From Oscillospiraceae bacterium (GTDB lineage Bacteria; Bacillota; Clostridia; Oscillospirales; Acutalibacteraceae): a DNA stretch of 41,442 nucleotides. Position numbers and translations under genes: made by a program. The stretch is taken from contig SVPJ01000020.1 of NCBI GenBank assembly GCA_015065885.1, positions 1 through 41,442 of the forward strand, read 5' to 3'. This document shows positions 22,312-30,400 of this stretch, one piece after another; positions within the stretch are counted from its first letter, which is position 1; every line of letters begins with the position of its first letter. Under the pieces are notes generated by a model that saw only the letters and a program-made list of their open reading frames with translations, had not been told where the DNA came from and ran no database searches.

Positions 22312-24270
22312 TCATTTCTCCTCCAACACCACCATTTGGTGGCATTCCATACGCGGCACGGTGAAGCAAACGCGCCCTGCCTCGTAACGGAACGGGATCT
22401 CTTCCGCTTGCGGTGCCAAATACACACGCGCGGGCGCCTTTTCCGCCTTCACGGTACACGCTACGTCGTACACCGGCAACAGATCTTCGATGACTTCAAT
22501 ATTTTCGCCGCGTTTGACGGGCGCGGCGTACAAGAGGTGCAACACGCGGCGATTGCCCTGACGACGCAACGTAGTAACGCCCACACTACCGAGGGTGGTG
22601 GTGACCGTTTTCGCATCGCCAAGCAAGCGGTCGAGCGCGAAGCAAACTGCCTGCTTCGCGATCAACTCGCCCTTGGTGGCGTAATCTTCAAAAATGTTCC
22701 ACGCGATATAGATGCCGTCAGCGCCTTCGGTGATGCCTGCGCCGTAATATTGCTTACTGCTCGGCGTATGCTGGTGGGAGCAGAAATGCTCACGCGTGCG
22801 ATTGAAGTAGGGTGCGACCGCCGCCGCATGTTCCGTCCCCACCGCGCTCACCTTGCAACACGGCTGATACATAATAAAATCGGTCGCGTAGGGATTATCA
22901 AACGCAGGACGCATATACGACGGGGTGAATTCGCCCTCCGCTTCGAAACGCGCACCGAGATCAAACGCAAACTCGTTGCGGTCGGTATACAGACCCGATC
23001 GACCCGTGGCAAGCAGCTTGCCGCCGCCACGCACGAAAGCACGCAATTTTTCTTCCAAGTCCCCATCCACACGAATACAATCGGGCAAAACGAGCAACTT
23101 ATATGCGGAAAGGTCGGTGGCACAATCCACCACCTGGAACAGATACTTTCCTTCAAGCAGGATGCGGCCCGCGCCCGTATCCGACTTGGTGAGCGCGATA
23201 GAGCCTGCGGCGTTCTGTACCGAACGGTTGTAATACCCTTCGGTGGACAGTACCGCCACGTCCGCCACCGCTTCGGTATCGATCAGCCATGGCTCTTTTT
23301 CTTCGATCTCCTTGTACGCCGCACCGATGATGTCGTAGGTGCGCCCATCCATCGCCCCGTCGGGTGCCAGCTGATCCCCCACCGAGCAGCCCGCACCGAA
23401 CGCCACGCTGAGCGCGGTCTCGTATCGCAGAGCATTCGGATGCTTGTAGCCGCCGAACTCGCCCCAGTTGGTGTGAAATTTGCCGGTCATGCCGAGGAAC
23501 GGCATACCGAGCGTTTGCGCGTACGCCGCGGTGAACGGGAAATGATCGTAGCCCCAGCCGCCCGTCGGCAAACTCTCCAGTTCCAAGTGTTCCTGCCCGT
23601 GCAACAGATCCAAGCGACCCGCACGCAGGTGACCGCAGTTTTGGAACACGGGCAGGCCCGGCTTCACGCTGTCCACCGTTTCCCGCACACGGTGCAGGTA
23701 GCGTGCATACACCTCTTCGGCGAGTTGCATCACGTCAGCGTCGTTTTCGGGATCCATACCGCGGCGAAACATCTCTTTTACGCAGTCAAAACAACGGCAG
23801 GGACGCACACCGACGATGTCCAAAAAGATACCGTCTGCATCGTAGTTTTCAACCACCTCACGCACCTGATCCATCAGATAATCCATATACGGCGTGTTGA
23901 AGCAAAATTGGCGGTACCCGACCCAGTCGTACTGCGCGTTAAAGAAGCCCTTTCCCTGCAAACACCACTCGGGGTGCTTGTACACCATCTGTTCGTCCAG
24001 ACCCGCCGAAAGGTACACGGGGGTCTTCACCCCGATCTCGTGTGCCGCCGCGATCTGCTCACCAAGCAGGTCGCAGGTCAATCCGGGATGAGCAGGCCCC
24101 ACCTTCGACGGAAAATATGACCAGCCGTGATGGCATTTAGCAAACACGGTGATGGAATCGACGTGTCCCGCTTTCAAGGCATCTTGAAACTGTTTTTTAT
24201 CAAAGCGCGAGCCAATACCGCCGATCTTCTCGCCGGTGTGAAAATCCAAATGTACTTGACGAAACCGCAT
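22312..24270 (-). CDS. glycoside hydrolase-like protein (GHL6 with beta-galactosidase trimerisation-like domain)
   Basis: 652 residues. The N-terminal ~330 residues look like the hypothetical glycosyl hydrolase 6 TIM barrel: VHLDFHTGEKIGGIGSRFD, FAKCHHGWSYFPSK, IGVKTPVYLSAGLDEQM, GIFLDIVGVRPCRCFDC. The next ~200 residues resemble the beta-galactosidase trimerisation fold (YKLLVLPDCIRVDGDLEEKL and AFVRGGGKLLATGRSG). No signal peptide is seen, so it is likely cytoplasmic and works on imported sugars. The ATG at 24270 follows AGGAGGG; a longer open frame extends upstream through the AraC gene on the opposite strand and is not real. The substrate is unknown. Confidence 0.85.
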   Translation of the reverse strand: MRFRQVHLDFHTGEKIGGIGSRFDKKQFQDALKAGHVDSITVFAKCHHGWSYFPSKVGPAHPGLTCDLLGEQIAAAHEIGVKTPVYLSAGLDEQMVYKHPEWCLQGKGFFNAQYDWVGYRQFCFNTPYMDYLMDQVREVVENYDADGIFLDIVGVRPCRCFDCVKEMFRRGMDPENDADVMQLAEEVYARYLHRVRETVDSVKPGLPVFQNCGHLRAGRLDLLHGQEHLELESLPTGGWGYDHFPFTAAYAQTLGMPFLGMTGKFHTNWGEFGGYKHPNALRYETALSVAFGAGCSVGDQLAPDGAMDGRTYDIIGAAYKEIEEKEPWLIDTEAVADVAVLSTEGYYNRSVQNAAGSIALTKSDTGAGRILLEGKYLFQVVDCATDLSAYKLLVLPDCIRVDGDLEEKLRAFVRGGGKLLATGRSGLYTDRNEFAFDLGARFEAEGEFTPSYMRPAFDNPYATDFIMYQPCCKVSAVGTEHAAAVAPYFNRTREHFCSHQHTPSSKQYYGAGITEGADGIYIAWNIFEDYATKGELIAKQAVCFALDRLLGDAKTVTTTLGSVGVTTLRRQGNRRVLHLLYAAPVKRGENIEVIEDLLPVYDVACTVKAEKAPARVYLAPQAEEIPFRYEAGRVCFTVPRMECHQMVVLEEK

Positions 24271-24294
24271 AGTATTCCCTCCTATCACATCTTC

Positions 24295-24303
24295 ATTATA
24301 GCA
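24295..24303 (-). promoter_or_regulatory. extended -10 promoter of the glycosidase-PHP operon
   Basis: Minus-strand TGCTATAAT (24295-24303), a consensus extended -10, 25 bases before the start codon. The -35 region is poor, which suits activator control by the divergent AraC protein. Confidence 0.6.
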
Positions 24304-24365
24304 ATCAAGATAAGCGGGCACTATGGCAATTTGATGCCGTTTTATGTGTTTTTGTGTCACACGGA

Positions 24366-24394
24366 TTGACGAAACCGCACATTTTATGTATACT
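24366..24394 (+). promoter_or_regulatory. promoter of the AraC regulator gene
   Basis: TTGACG (24366-24371), 17-base spacer, TATACT (24389-24394). The -35 box is part of a 14-base sequence repeated at 24256-24269. Confidence 0.7.
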
Positions 24395-24426
24395 GGTATC
24401 GAAAGCAGACGAAAGGAGGCCGGCTC

Positions 24427-25272
24427 ATGCAGATACATCTTCTCTCGCAGGAATATCTGGCGCTGTCCAATCAGTTGGATATTTCGGTCGTTTTGGGTGG
24501 ATACGCCGATCTCGACACTAACTGGAAAAGCCAGTCGATCCGTCAGCCGTTCACGCGTATGTATTTCACCGAATCGGGCGAAGGACACCTGCAAATAAAC
24601 GGCGAAACGCACCGTCTGCAAAAGGGCGTTATGTACATCCTCCCCTCCGGCCTGCGGTTTTCCTATTCCTGTCCCGACACGCTGAAGCAGATCTTTTTCC
24701 ACGTTCACGTGCTGCACGAGGGACGCGACCTGCTTCAGCGCCATCGCGAGTTTTTCACCTATCCCGTGGAGGACGAAACGCTCGTTCGGCTCAAAGCGCT
24801 GTTGACGAGCGCCTCTCCCGCCGCCCCCGCTGCGTTGAAGGCTATGCTGTGGCAGTTTCTCTCCCCCGCGGCGGAAACCGTTCTTTTGAACGAGTCGAGC
24901 GGACAGCGCGTCGCCGCCCCTATGCAAGAGATACTGAATTTTATCAGTGACAATCTCTCCGCGCGGCTGACGACCGATGCCATCGCCACCCGTTTTCACG
25001 TTTCCCGCAGTAAACTGCAACGGGATTTCAAAACGTTTTTGGGGGTAACACCCAAGGAATATATCCACACCCAGTTGTTCATCAAGGCGGAACACCTACT
25101 GCTTAACACCACGTGTTCCATCAAAGAGATCAGCGATCAGTTGGGCTTTTGCGACCAGTTTTATTTTTCCAAATGCTTTTCGCAAAAATACACTATGCCG
25201 CCCCTACGCTACAAAAGTGTGTACCTCGGTCAAAAAGACGGCGATACTTCCGTGATAAAACACAGCCGATGA
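24427..25272 (+). CDS. AraC-family transcriptional regulator
   Basis: 281 residues. The N-terminal ~150 residues are a cupin-like ligand domain (YFTESGEGHLQINGE, YILPSGLRFSY). The C-terminal ~100 residues carry two helix-turn-helix motifs (LTTDAIATRFHVSRSKLQRD and IKEISDQLGFCDQFYFSKCF). AAAGGAGG lies 7 bases before the ATG. It is divergent from the glycosidase-PHP operon, about 150 bases apart, and is the obvious candidate for its control, sensing a sugar related to the glycosidase substrate. Confidence 0.9.
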   Translation: MQIHLLSQEYLALSNQLDISVVLGGYADLDTNWKSQSIRQPFTRMYFTESGEGHLQINGETHRLQKGVMYILPSGLRFSYSCPDTLKQIFFHVHVLHEGRDLLQRHREFFTYPVEDETLVRLKALLTSASPAAPAALKAMLWQFLSPAAETVLLNESSGQRVAAPMQEILNFISDNLSARLTTDAIATRFHVSRSKLQRDFKTFLGVTPKEYIHTQLFIKAEHLLLNTTCSIKEISDQLGFCDQFYFSKCFSQKYTMPPLRYKSVYLGQKDGDTSVIKHSR

Positions 25273-25408
25273 GCTTTTGCTCATCGGCTCAGACTGTCAA
25301 AAAAGTCCGGCGTGTGCCGGACTTTTTCTCCGTCTGCCGCCTGCGGGCGGGTTTATCCGCGGGCAACCGCCCGCTCGACGCGCGGGGGAACCCTGACGGT
25401 TCCCCCGC
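25264..25408. repeat. cluster of four hairpins, second one a terminator
   Basis: Consecutive perfect inverted repeats: AGCCGATGAGC (25264-25274) with 25279-25289, overlapping the AraC stop codon; AAAAAGTCCGGC (25300-25311) with 25316-25327, ending in T5 and a good terminator in both directions; GCGGGCGG (25343-25350) with 25367-25374; GCGGGGGAACC (25382-25392) with 25398-25408. The last two have no T-run and look like intergenic palindromic repeats. The rest of the gap up to 25570 holds no credible gene. Confidence 0.65.
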
Positions 25409-25570
25409 ACACACCCCCTCCCTCCGTTTTCCAAGGGTGAGAGACGCTTTTGTTCATGCAAAAGTGGGGGTATTGATGTATTTAGGGGTAAAAAGCGTAA
25501 ATACAGCAGGCAAAATAGAGTTGTTCCAACTCCGCTTCGTACATCTTTTCTCCATTGTTCCATAACAACA

Positions 25571-25608
25571 CCCCCGTTTCTTTTGTTATACCGGAAACGG
25601 GGGCTTTT
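25571..25608. terminator. hairpin between the AraC region and the isomerase gene
   Basis: CCCCCGTTTC (25571-25580) pairs with GAAACGGGGG (25594-25603), followed by CTTTTG on the plus strand. On the minus strand, downstream of the isomerase stop, the run is weak (TGTTGTT). Confidence 0.5.
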
Positions 25609-25669
25609 GTACAGTTTTTTGTTGCTCAATATGCCGTTGTAAGGGGACAAGAACCCCTCCCCTGCGATT

Positions 25670-26443
25670 TTACGCAAAGACCTTCACGATCTCGCGGCAA
25701 CGGGCAACCGCTTCCTCAAAGTTCGGCAGGAAGTTGCCTTCCAAACTGATGCGCGCATCGTACCCGCACGCCTTCAGTGCTGCCGCCCATTCTTCGCACT
25801 GCGGCACGTCCTCGGCATACGGCATCGCGCGGTCTTCGTTCGCTCGTGCCAGATGCACGTGACCGAGCATATCCCCCGCTTCCCGTATCGCATCCAGCGT
25901 CTCACCGCTCATGAACACGTGGTAGAAATCCGCGAGACACCGCGCCGCGGGATGATCCGCCGCACGGCAGACCTCCAGACCCTCCGCCACCGAATTGATA
26001 AGGTTGGTCTCCTTATCGTTGAGCGGCTCCACCGTTACGTACATACCGTAGCGGGAGGCTACCTCGCCGCACACGGCGAGCGTCTTGGCAAACCGCGCAA
26101 AATTCACCGCATAGTCCTCCCCTTCGGGAATACGGCGCGCGCCGCCGCTGCCGATGACCGCGACCTTACCGCCGATCTGCGCCGCACGGGCAAATCCCTT
26201 TTCGGCATACGCTTCGATGGCATCGTAATCGATGGCATCACCCACGATCTTCAGTTCAGGCGGGAAAAAGCCGTTGTAGGATTCCACGGGAATGCCGATC
26301 TCCTCCACCCGTGCCGCAAACGCCGCAAACGCCTCGTCGCTCATCTTCACAAGCTCCACCATCGGGAACTCCACGTAATCGTAGCCTGCTTCTTTAATAA
26401 CGGCGAAACGGTTGATATCGCCCGTACAAACGCCAAAACGCAT
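25670..26443 (-). CDS. sugar phosphate isomerase/epimerase (xylose isomerase-like TIM barrel)
   Basis: 257 residues of the AP_endonuc_2 / xylose isomerase-like family. Metal ligands fit VTVEPLND (Glu), CLADFYHV (Asp, His), LGHVHLAR (His) and ISLEGNF (Glu). Family members act as hydroxypyruvate isomerases, sugar epimerases or inosose enzymes, so the substrate is open. GAGGTG lies 6 bases before the ATG and a textbook promoter precedes it. It appears to be a single-gene unit. Confidence 0.87.
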   Translation of the reverse strand: MRFGVCTGDINRFAVIKEAGYDYVEFPMVELVKMSDEAFAAFAARVEEIGIPVESYNGFFPPELKIVGDAIDYDAIEAYAEKGFARAAQIGGKVAVIGSGGARRIPEGEDYAVNFARFAKTLAVCGEVASRYGMYVTVEPLNDKETNLINSVAEGLEVCRAADHPAARCLADFYHVFMSGETLDAIREAGDMLGHVHLARANEDRAMPYAEDVPQCEEWAAALKACGYDARISLEGNFLPNFEEAVARCREIVKVFA

Positions 26444-26475
26444 AATAACACCTCGTTTTTTGTTTTTCTGTTTTC

Positions 26476-26504
26476 AGTATACCGATTTACAGATAACAAG
26501 TCAA
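26476..26504 (-). promoter_or_regulatory. promoter of the isomerase gene
   Basis: Minus-strand TTGACT (26499-26504), 17-base spacer, TATACT (26476-26481), about 33 bases before the start codon. Confidence 0.75.
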
Positions 26505-26574
26505 TGATAAAAATTGCAGAAAAGCCGACATTTCGTGCTAAAGCAGAGGAGGTATATCCGAATACGGGTGCTTT

Positions 26575-27774
26575 TTAATGCTTCTCCCATTCATTATGCA
26601 AGGTCGTCGCGGGGGTGATGGCGTCGTTGCCGAACCGCAGGCGAATGCTGTCCATCGCGCTCGCGATACGGCTTTGCCGCTCGTAATCGTCCCCGTCTTC
26701 ATCGAACAGCGAAAGTTGCGCACTCTCCCGCTCGTCGGTAAGTCCCGACGCCGTAACGGTGAGCATACGTAGCGGCGCCCGCTCGCCCCAATGCGTGCGC
26801 ACGAGTTGCATTGCCGCGGCGACGATATCCCGCGCAAGGTCGGTCGGGTGTACCCCCATCTGTCGTTGCACGCTGACGAGTTCGGGGTTTTTCAAGGTCA
26901 CCTGTACCACCGTGGCGTATCGTCCGCTTTGGCGAAGCCTTGCCGCCACCGTGTCCGCCAGCAACACCGCCCCCGTGTGGATCTCGTCGTACCCCACGAG
27001 GTCACGCGGGAAGGTGATACCGTTGCCCACCGATTTCACCTCACGCCCTTCGCCGTAGTGCGCCACCGGGCTGTCGTCCAACCCGTTGGCGTAATCGTGG
27101 ATCATCTCCCCCATCTTGCCCAGCCGCGCCGCCACGAACGCACGGTCGGCGTGCGCGAGCTCCCCGATGGTGCGAATATACATGCTCTCGAGCGTTTTCG
27201 CCGCCGATCGCCCCACGTACAAGAGCGAGGATACAGGCATGGGGTGGATCAGCCGCGGGACGCTTTCACGGTCAAACACGGTGGTGGCGTCCGGCTTTTT
27301 GTAGTCACTGCCGAGTTTTGCAAACACCTTGTTAAACGAGACCCCCACCGAGATGGTCAGATCCAGTTCCGCTTTCACCGTCTCGCGCAGGCGGTCGGCA
27401 ATGGTCTTGCCGTCACCGAACAGGCGTTCACTGCCCGTCACGTCCAGCCACGACTCGTCAATACCAAACGGTTCTACCATATCGGTAAAACGGGCGTAAA
27501 TGGCGTTGATCTTGCGGGAATATTCCTCGTACTCCGCGTGGTGCGGCGGCACCAGCACCAGTTCGGGACACTTCTTTTGTGCCTGCCACACCGTCTCCGC
27601 CGTCGCAATGCCGTACGCCTTCGCCAGCTCATTCTTCGCCAAAATGATGCCGTGACGGTGTTCGGGGTTGCCGCAGACCGCCATGGGTACCCGCCGCAAA
27701 TTCGGGTTGCGCACACACTCCACCGACGCAAAAAAGCCGTTGCAATCGGCGTGCAATATCGTACGGTCTGCCAT
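26575..27774 (-). CDS. dinB: Y-family DNA polymerase (Pol IV)
   Basis: 399 residues. The palm residues are Asp10 (HADCNGFFASVE) and Asp106-Glu107 (FGIDESWLDVTG), with DYKKPDATT and the little-finger domain in the second half. A beta-clamp-binding QLSLF is present about 40 residues before the C-terminus, followed by a tail with IRLRFGNDAI. It copies damaged DNA with low fidelity. The ATG at 27774 follows GGGGGGAG; the open frame extends upstream into the galE region on the other strand. A near-perfect promoter is present, and no LexA operator was found next to it. Confidence 0.9.
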   Translation of the reverse strand: MADRTILHADCNGFFASVECVRNPNLRRVPMAVCGNPEHRHGIILAKNELAKAYGIATAETVWQAQKKCPELVLVPPHHAEYEEYSRKINAIYARFTDMVEPFGIDESWLDVTGSERLFGDGKTIADRLRETVKAELDLTISVGVSFNKVFAKLGSDYKKPDATTVFDRESVPRLIHPMPVSSLLYVGRSAAKTLESMYIRTIGELAHADRAFVAARLGKMGEMIHDYANGLDDSPVAHYGEGREVKSVGNGITFPRDLVGYDEIHTGAVLLADTVAARLRQSGRYATVVQVTLKNPELVSVQRQMGVHPTDLARDIVAAAMQLVRTHWGERAPLRMLTVTASGLTDERESAQLSLFDEDGDDYERQSRIASAMDSIRLRFGNDAITPATTLHNEWEKH

Positions 27775-27795
27775 CTTCTCCCCCCTTTTTTTATA

Positions 27796-27824
27796 ATTAT
27801 ACCCTTTTTTCTTTGTTATGGCAA
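27796..27824 (-). promoter_or_regulatory. promoter of dinB
   Basis: Minus-strand TTGCCA (27819-27824), 17-base spacer, consensus TATAAT (27796-27801). Confidence 0.8.
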
Positions 27825-27835
27825 GCGAAATCCGA

Positions 27836-27864
27836 TTGACACCGCCCCAAAAGTGCGATATACT
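27836..27864 (+). promoter_or_regulatory. promoter of galE
   Basis: TTGACA (27836-27841), 17-base spacer, TATACT (27859-27864). It is back-to-back with the dinB promoter, only 11 bases between the two -35 boxes. Confidence 0.8.
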
Positions 27865-27894
27865 GTGTACATTACATTCAGGGAGGGCATTTTC

Positions 27895-28908
27895 ATGGCA
27901 ATTCTCATCACGGGCGGTTGCGGTTACATCGGCAGCCACACCTGTTTGGAACTCATCAAGGCGGGTCAGGATATCGTCGTACTGGACAACTTCTATAATT
28001 CCAAGCCGGAGCCGTTGCACCGCGTGGAAGAGCTGTGCAATACCAAGATCAAATTCTACGAGGCGGATATCCGCGACGAAGCGGCGCTCTGCCGTATTTT
28101 TGAGGAGAACGAGATCGATACGGTCATCCACTTCGCGGGGTTAAAAGCGGTGGGTGAATCGGTGGAAAAGCCTCTCCTCTATTTTGAAAATAACGTGGGC
28201 GGCACCGTTACCCTTTGCCGTGTGATGAACAAGTACGGTGTGAAGCGTATCGTCTTCAGTTCCTCCGCCACCGTGTACGGGCACAACCCCGTACCGTATA
28301 CCGAGGATATGCCGGTCGGTGACGTGACCAACCCCTACGGCCGCACGAAGTATATGGTGGAGGAGATCCTGCGCGATCTGTGCACCTCCGATCCCGAATG
28401 GAGCGTGGTGCTGCTGCGCTACTTCAACCCCATCGGCTCGCACGAAAGCGGCCGCATCGGTGAGGATCCGAACGGTATTCCGAACAACCTGATGCCGTAC
28501 GTGTTGCAGGTCGCGGTCGGTCGCCGCGAACGGCTCTCGGTCTACGGTGACGATTATCCCACTCCCGACGGCACGGGTATTCGTGATTACATCCACGTGG
28601 TGGACCTGGCACTCGGTCACGTCAAAGCAGTGGCATACGCCCGCTCGCACACGGGTGCCGAAGCGATCAACCTCGGCACGGGACGCGGCACCAGCGTGCT
28701 GGAACTGGTACACGCGTTTGAAAAGGTGTACGGCAAACCCCTGCCCTACGTCATTGCGCCCCGCCGCGCGGGCGACCTGCCCGAATGTTACGCCGCGACC
28801 GATAAGGCACGCGATCTGCTCGGTTGGGAGGCTACCCGCAACATCGACGATATGTGCCGCGATGCATGGAAGTGGCAATCCGAAAACCCGATGGGCTACG
28901 GTGAATAA
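27895..28908 (+). CDS. galE: UDP-glucose 4-epimerase
   Basis: 337 residues, the normal GalE length. The NAD-binding GGCGYIGSH is at 7-15, the serine motif FSSSATVYG is near 121-129, and the catalytic Tyr148 and Lys152 are in NPYGRTKYM. LRYFNPIGSH and DYIHVVDLA are conserved in GalE. It interconverts UDP-glucose and UDP-galactose for galactose use and for cell-surface glycans. The ATG at 27895 follows GGGAGGG; a longer open frame in the same phase overlaps dinB and is spurious. A strong terminator follows. Confidence 0.93.
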   Translation: MAILITGGCGYIGSHTCLELIKAGQDIVVLDNFYNSKPEPLHRVEELCNTKIKFYEADIRDEAALCRIFEENEIDTVIHFAGLKAVGESVEKPLLYFENNVGGTVTLCRVMNKYGVKRIVFSSSATVYGHNPVPYTEDMPVGDVTNPYGRTKYMVEEILRDLCTSDPEWSVVLLRYFNPIGSHESGRIGEDPNGIPNNLMPYVLQVAVGRRERLSVYGDDYPTPDGTGIRDYIHVVDLALGHVKAVAYARSHTGAEAINLGTGRGTSVLELVHAFEKVYGKPLPYVIAPRRAGDLPECYAATDKARDLLGWEATRNIDDMCRDAWKWQSENPMGYGE

Positions 28909-28913
28909 CACAT

Positions 28914-28962
28914 AATCCCCTCCTGCCATTCATAAACATGAATGGCAGGAGGGGATTTTTTT
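28914..28962 (+). terminator. galE terminator overlapping the pdaA ribosome binding site
   Basis: A perfect 20-bp stem (28914-28933 with 28938-28957), 4-base loop, then a T-run to 28962. The right arm contains AGGAGGGG (28947-28954), the only binding site for the pdaA ATG at 28963, which starts directly after the T-run. Confidence 0.85.
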
Positions 28963-29754
28963 ATGATCATCGTTTTACGTCGGCGGCATCTGCTCGTTGC
29001 CTTGCTGTGTGCCGTATTACTCGTCGCCCTGCCCGTGTACACCCTCACGGCAGACCGCACGCCCACCGCGGCAGACGTCACCAACTGGGGGCTGTCTTTT
29101 CAAGCAGAAGGGCAACCGCCCGTCGCCAACGCCACGGCAGAGGAACTGGCAAAATATGACGCCTATTATCTCGGCAAACCCGAAAAGGTGATCTACCTCA
29201 CCTTTGACGCCGGGTTTGAAAACGGGCACACCCCCGCGATACTGGACGCGTTGAAAAAGCATAACGCCCCCGCCACCTTCTTTTTGGTGGGAAATTATCT
29301 CGAGACCGCCCCCGACCTCGTCCGCCGCATGGTGGCGGAGGGACACACGGTAGGCAATCACACCTATCACCACCCCGATATGTCGGCGATCGCCGCCAAA
29401 GAGTCGTTTGCAGCGGAACTTTCCGCCACCGAGGAAAAATATAAAGAGATCACGGGCGAAGATATGCCGAAATTCTACCGCCCGCCGCAGGGCAAATACA
29501 GCGAGCAAAACCTGCAATTTGCGAAAGAACTCGGCTATGTCACCGTGTTTTGGAGCCTCGCGTACGTGGATTGGTATCAAAACGACCAGCCCACCGCCGA
29601 CGAAGCGTTCCAAAAGCTCATTCCGCGTATTCACGACGGTGCGGTGGTGTTGCTCCACAGCACGTCCGCCACCAACGCCGCCATACTGGACGAACTGCTC
29701 ACCCGCTGGGAAGAAGCCGGCTACCGCTTCGGCAGTATCACGGAGTTGATTTGA
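28963..29754 (+). CDS. pdaA: PdaA-like polysaccharide deacetylase
   Basis: 263 residues. A signal peptide or membrane anchor occupies the first ~30 residues (RRRHLLVALLCAVLLVALPV). The NodB domain follows with LTFDAGFENGHT, ATFFLVGN, VGNHTYHHPDMS, FYRPPQGKYSEQ and VLLHSTSATN. These match Bacillus PdaA, which removes acetyl groups from muramic acid and forms the delta-lactam of spore cortex. The usual motif-1 Asp-Asp/Asn is Asp-Ala here (TFDAG). The ATG at 28963 is chosen for its AGGAGGGG, although that site is locked in the galE terminator; an ATG at 28942 has no site. Confidence 0.87.
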   Translation: MIIVLRRRHLLVALLCAVLLVALPVYTLTADRTPTAADVTNWGLSFQAEGQPPVANATAEELAKYDAYYLGKPEKVIYLTFDAGFENGHTPAILDALKKHNAPATFFLVGNYLETAPDLVRRMVAEGHTVGNHTYHHPDMSAIAAKESFAAELSATEEKYKEITGEDMPKFYRPPQGKYSEQNLQFAKELGYVTVFWSLAYVDWYQNDQPTADEAFQKLIPRIHDGAVVLLHSTSATNAAILDELLTRWEEAGYRFGSITELI

Positions 29755-29767
29755 ATAGACCGATAAA

Positions 29768-29804
29768 ACGGGGCTGCCGCCAATGCGACAGCCCCGTTAC
29801 TTAT
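29768..29804. terminator. hairpin after pdaA
   Basis: AACGGGGCTG and CAGCCCCGTT pair, with an inner CGC/GCG extension across one mismatch. The T-run after it is poor. A second hairpin, ACACAAGAAAA (29817-29827) with 29831-29841, followed by TTTTAAT, lies 13 bases on and may be the true plus-strand terminator. Confidence 0.55.
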
Positions 29805-29842
29805 GGGATTTTTACCACACAAGAAAACCGTTTTCTTGTGTT

Positions 29843-30265
29843 TTAATAAAGTTTCGTCATACACGGATATCTTTGCTTCAACTTCAGAAGATCCTCATCC
29901 GTATACACTCGACCAATAGATAGCGACAAATGCACCCGTTTGTTTTCCGTTAAAAAGAAGGTATATCGGTTAGTCCCTTTTTCAACTTTTTGGACTTCCA
30001 TATGACGGAACACGATCTTTTTTCCGTTTGCATAAAGAAAGCATGTCCACTCCTCTTCAACCGTGAAATCCACAGCCATAGAGTTGAAAAAATGTAACAA
30101 TCCAAATAGAATGGCACAAAGAAAAACTGCGATTGCAACCGCTAAAAATAATTCTCCATAATTTCGTTCGTGCAACTTCACCGGGATAACAATAACAAGA
30201 ATAATTGTCATAAAGGCAAGAACAAACCACTTGATTTTTTGGCAATAAGAATGAAAATTTTTCAT
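29843..30265 (-). CDS. hypothetical small membrane protein
   Basis: 140 residues, two hydrophobic segments in the first 65 residues, then a soluble part (FTVEEEWTCFLYANGKK, KVEKGTNRYTFFLTENKR) with alternating beta-like character, vaguely like bacterial PH-type domains. No family was recognised. A weak AAGG lies just before the ATG, which overlaps the stop of the small frame at 30262-30399 (ATGA). Base composition is much more AT-rich than the neighbours. It is the last gene of the unit that starts behind the RHS fragment. Confidence 0.65.
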   Translation of the reverse strand: MKNFHSYCQKIKWFVLAFMTIILVIVIPVKLHERNYGELFLAVAIAVFLCAILFGLLHFFNSMAVDFTVEEEWTCFLYANGKKIVFRHMEVQKVEKGTNRYTFFLTENKRVHLSLSIGRVYTDEDLLKLKQRYPCMTKLY

Positions 30266-30399
30266 CGAACCTTAATCGTTCCTCCTCTATACAGATACAT
30301 TGTTTTTTTGAGAGGGCGAATATAGATTTCTACATACCCACTTCGTTTCGTTACAACAATGGTTAATGCCAAAAACCATGAATTCAATACAGTAAGCAA
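30262..30399 (-). CDS. short ORF, possibly the shifted end of the upstream gene
   Basis: A 45-codon frame opening 1 base after the stop of the 57-residue gene (30401-30574), starting at TTG and ending in a TGA that overlaps the next ATG. The peptide has a hydrophobic start (LNSWFLALTIVVTKR) and a structured-looking tail (GYVEIYIRPLKKTMYLYRGG). No binding site is seen at its TTG. It could be the C-terminal part of the 57-residue protein separated by a one-base shift, or a coupled small gene. Confidence 0.4.
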   Translation of the reverse strand: MLTVLNSWFLALTIVVTKRSGYVEIYIRPLKKTMYLYRGGTIKVR

Positions 30400-30400
30400 A

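Noticed and set aside
24271-25095. Upstream extension of the glycosidase frame across the AraC gene
   Set aside because: The ATG at 24270 has a strong AGGAGGG; the upstream extension is antisense to AraC and has no domain.
25297-25677. 126-codon minus-strand frame between AraC and isomerase genes
   Set aside because: Its C-terminal half is the translation of the hairpin cluster, and its binding site is weak; such frames arise from repeats.
26791-27894. Upstream extension of the galE frame
   Set aside because: It is antisense to dinB; the GalE Rossmann motif starts right after the ATG at 27895, which has its own promoter and binding site.
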